A stretch of 46,322 bases of DNA from Flavobacteriales bacterium (GTDB taxonomy: Bacteria > Bacteroidota > Bacteroidia > NS11-12g > UBA955): assembly GCA_947447955.1 (NCBI GenBank), contig CANFLS010000018.1, positions 1 to 46,322 of the forward strand, in the 5' to 3' direction. This document shows, piece after piece, positions 45,327-46,322 of this stretch. The notes under the pieces are model-generated. The model saw only the letters and a program-made list of their open reading frames with translations, was not told the DNA's origin and searched no databases. The first letter of the stretch is position 1; each line of letters opens with the position of its first letter. A program made the position numbers and the translations under genes.

Positions 45327-45980
45327 TTAATTTGCAAGTTGACCATCTTTCAGAACAATTTGGCGGTCGGCCATTTGCGCTAGTTCTGGATTGTGGGTTA
45401 CGATGATAAATGTTAGGTTAAAATCGTCCCTCATTTTGAAAAATAATTCGTGAATGAATTTTGCATTTTTCGAATCTAAATTCCCGCTTGGTTCATCGGC
45501 AAGAATTACTTTGGGATTCATAATTAGCGCCCTTGCAATTGCAACACGTTGTTGCTCTCCGCCCGACAATTGAGATGGCTTATGCTCTAAGCGTTCGCCA
45601 AGTCCTAGATAAGTCAGTATTCGAATTGCCTCCGTTTTTGCTTCGCTCATTGATTTCTTTGCAATCAGCATCGGAACTATTACATTTTCAATGGCTGAAA
45701 ATTCAGGGATTAATTGATGAAACTGAAATACAAAACCTATATTTTGATTTCTAAAATCGGCAAGTTGATTTCCTTTGAGGGAAGAGATATTTTTTTCTTC
45801 GAAAAATATTTCGCCCGAAGATGGGGCGTCTAAAGTTCCCAACAAATGTAACAAAGTACTTTTCCCTGCGCCGCTTTCGCCAGTAATACAAACAATTTCT
45901 TTGGCCTGAATTTCAAGGTCAATACCCTTTAAAACGGCAAGTTGATTGTAATTTTTTTGAAGATTCTTACAGGAAATCAC
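45327..45980 (-). CDS. ABC transporter ATP-binding protein, LolD/MacB type
   Basis: This 217-residue ATPase has Walker [11 protein letters not shown]-loop [14 protein letters not shown], signature [15 protein letters not shown], Walker [13 protein letters not shown] and H-loop [14 protein letters not shown] and SGNLD are typical of the LolD/FtsE/MacB group, which moves lipoproteins or drives mechanotransmission. The start is GTG 45980, because an in-frame stop lies three codons upstream and no ATG intervenes. No permease is adjacent. Confidence 0.93.
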   Translation of the reverse strand: MISCKNLQKNYNQLAVLKGIDLEIQAKEIVCITGESGAGKSTLLHLLGTLDAPSSGEIFFEEKNISSLKGNQLADFRNQNIGFVFQFHQLIPEFSAIENVIVPMLIAKKSMSEAKTEAIRILTYLGLGERLEHKPSQLSGGEQQRVAIARALIMNPKVILADEPSGNLDSKNAKFIHELFFKMRDDFNLTFIIVTHNPELAQMADRQIVLKDGQLAN

Positions 45981-45997
45981 GATGTTTTAGTAAAATG

Positions 45998-46045
45998 TTG
46001 ATGGAATGGGCTCAAAGTTAGTTATTTTTGCAACCGAAATAGCAA
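45998..46045. promoter_or_regulatory. Interlocked divergent promoters of the ABC ATPase and sucC
   Basis: Plus strand: TTG (45998-46000), 22 nt, TATTTTTG (46023-46030), reading to sucC. Minus strand: TTG (46045-46043), 22 nt, TAACTTTG (46020-46013), reading to the ABC gene. Both fit the Bacteroidota consensus. Each -33 lies beyond the other's -7, so the polymerase footprints overlap and the promoters should compete. Confidence 0.65.
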
Positions 46046-46064
46046 AATATCTGGAAAAGATCTT

Positions 46065-46322
46065 ATGAACATACATGAATATCAAGCAAAAGAAATCCTA
46101 AAAAAATACGGTGTTGCCGTACAAAACGGATTTGTTGCAGAAACTCCTGCGGAAGCAAAAGCAGCTGCAGAGCGTGTAAAAACTGAATTCGACAGCGGTT
46201 GGTGTGTGGTGAAAGCCCAAATCCATGCTGGTGGAAGAGGAAAAGGTAAAATTCAAGGCTCAGAACAACGTGGAGTACAAGTGGCAAAATCAGCAGATCA
46301 AGCAGCTGAAATTGCACAAAAC
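46065..46322 (+). CDS. sucC: Succinyl-CoA synthetase beta subunit (partial, N-terminus)
   Basis: Eighty-six codons from ATG 46065 run to the window edge. [17 protein letters not shown] and [15 protein letters not shown] are the start of the ATP-grasp domain of SucC, the citric-acid-cycle enzyme that makes ATP or GTP from succinyl-CoA. A GGAAAAGA ribosome site lies before the ATG. The rest of the gene, and sucD if adjacent, lie beyond the window. Confidence 0.95.
   Translation, partial: MNIHEYQAKEILKKYGVAVQNGFVAETPAEAKAAAERVKTEFDSGWCVVKAQIHAGGRGKGKIQGSEQRGVQVAKSADQAAEIAQN

Larger units (their letters stand above)
4203..45782. other. Dispersed 7-bp word TGAGGGA/TCCCTCA (about 30 copies)
   Basis: By eye I find TGAGGGA on the plus strand at 4898, 6950, 8340, 11350, 15876, 16826, 19731, 21494, 25954, 32996, 39126, 40202, 41314, 41797 and 45776. 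TCCCTCA is at 4203, 4737, 7733, 8749, 10056, 12836, 15397, 22405, 23279, 26379, 26741, 31846, 32479, 39555 and 45427. The preceding base is T in 22 of 30 and never G. All but one (23279, in a terminator) lie inside genes, in several reading frames and both orientations. Words differing only in the last base total about 8. This looks like a selected DNA signature; its role is unknown. Confidence 0.75.

Noticed and set aside
4203-45782. TGAGGGA as a KOPS-type replication-orienting word
   Set aside because: Orientation is split 15 to 15 across the window, whereas KOPS are strongly biased on one strand of a replichore.

Overview
This window is a piece of chromosome from a member of the Bacteroidota, most likely Flavobacteriales or a close relative. 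The evidence is the AT-rich sequence, several genes preceded by the Bacteroidota promoter box TAnnTTTG, a mevalonate pathway cluster with a class II HMG-CoA reductase and a type 2 IPP isomerase, Bacteroidota-restricted families (DUF5606-like, DUF6913-like, GYDIA-type GHMP kinase, DUF5763-like) and many TTG/GTG starts. I found no rRNA, tRNA, CRISPR array, phage gene or transposase.

Layout. (1) 1-3881, minus: an accessory two-gene module. A three-domain TIR-like protein overlaps a large membrane STAND NTPase that runs off the left edge; it looks like a conflict or defence system. (2) 4113-7199, plus: an extra DnaE-type polymerase alpha subunit. (3) 7200-7492: a structured intergenic repeat with two inverted arms built of a 9-bp unit around eight mini-hairpins. 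(4) 7493-13500: a SlyD-like FKBP, then a plus-strand run ligA, a hypothetical gene, dapA, ruvB, queG. (5) 13495-18098, minus: hldD followed by a 1211-residue multi-membrane histidine kinase. (6) 18162-23258, plus: a dicarboxylate/amino-acid symporter, two small proteins, an M3 oligopeptidase and a membrane glycosyltransferase. (7) 23306-27345, minus: HPPD, PriA and a small secreted Cys/His protein. (8) 27426-34536, minus: rfbC, a MazG-like gene, then the isoprenoid operon fni, mvaA, GYDIA-type GHMP kinase, mvaD, mvk and a UbiA-family prenyltransferase. (9) 34607-46322: a membrane coiled-coil protein, a periplasmic TPR protein, a minus-strand operon (regulator, recQ, two glycosyltransferases), a CsgG-like outer-membrane-type protein, an ABC ATPase and the start of sucC.

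Most of the genes are housekeeping (replication/repair, lysine and queuosine synthesis, envelope sugars, isoprenoids). Three less ordinary signals stand out. First, the word TGAGGGA/TCCCTCA occurs about 30 times, spread evenly over both strands and in several reading frames, against roughly 3-4 expected by a simple base-composition estimate; this resembles a Chi-like or DNA-uptake-like genome signature. Second, the mini-hairpin array at 7298-7439 has varied stems but loops that always start with G and end with A. Third, the TIR x3 / nSTAND module sits at the left edge and contains none of the TGAGGGA words. Several promoters place the TAnnTTTG box directly against the start codon, which suggests leaderless mRNAs.
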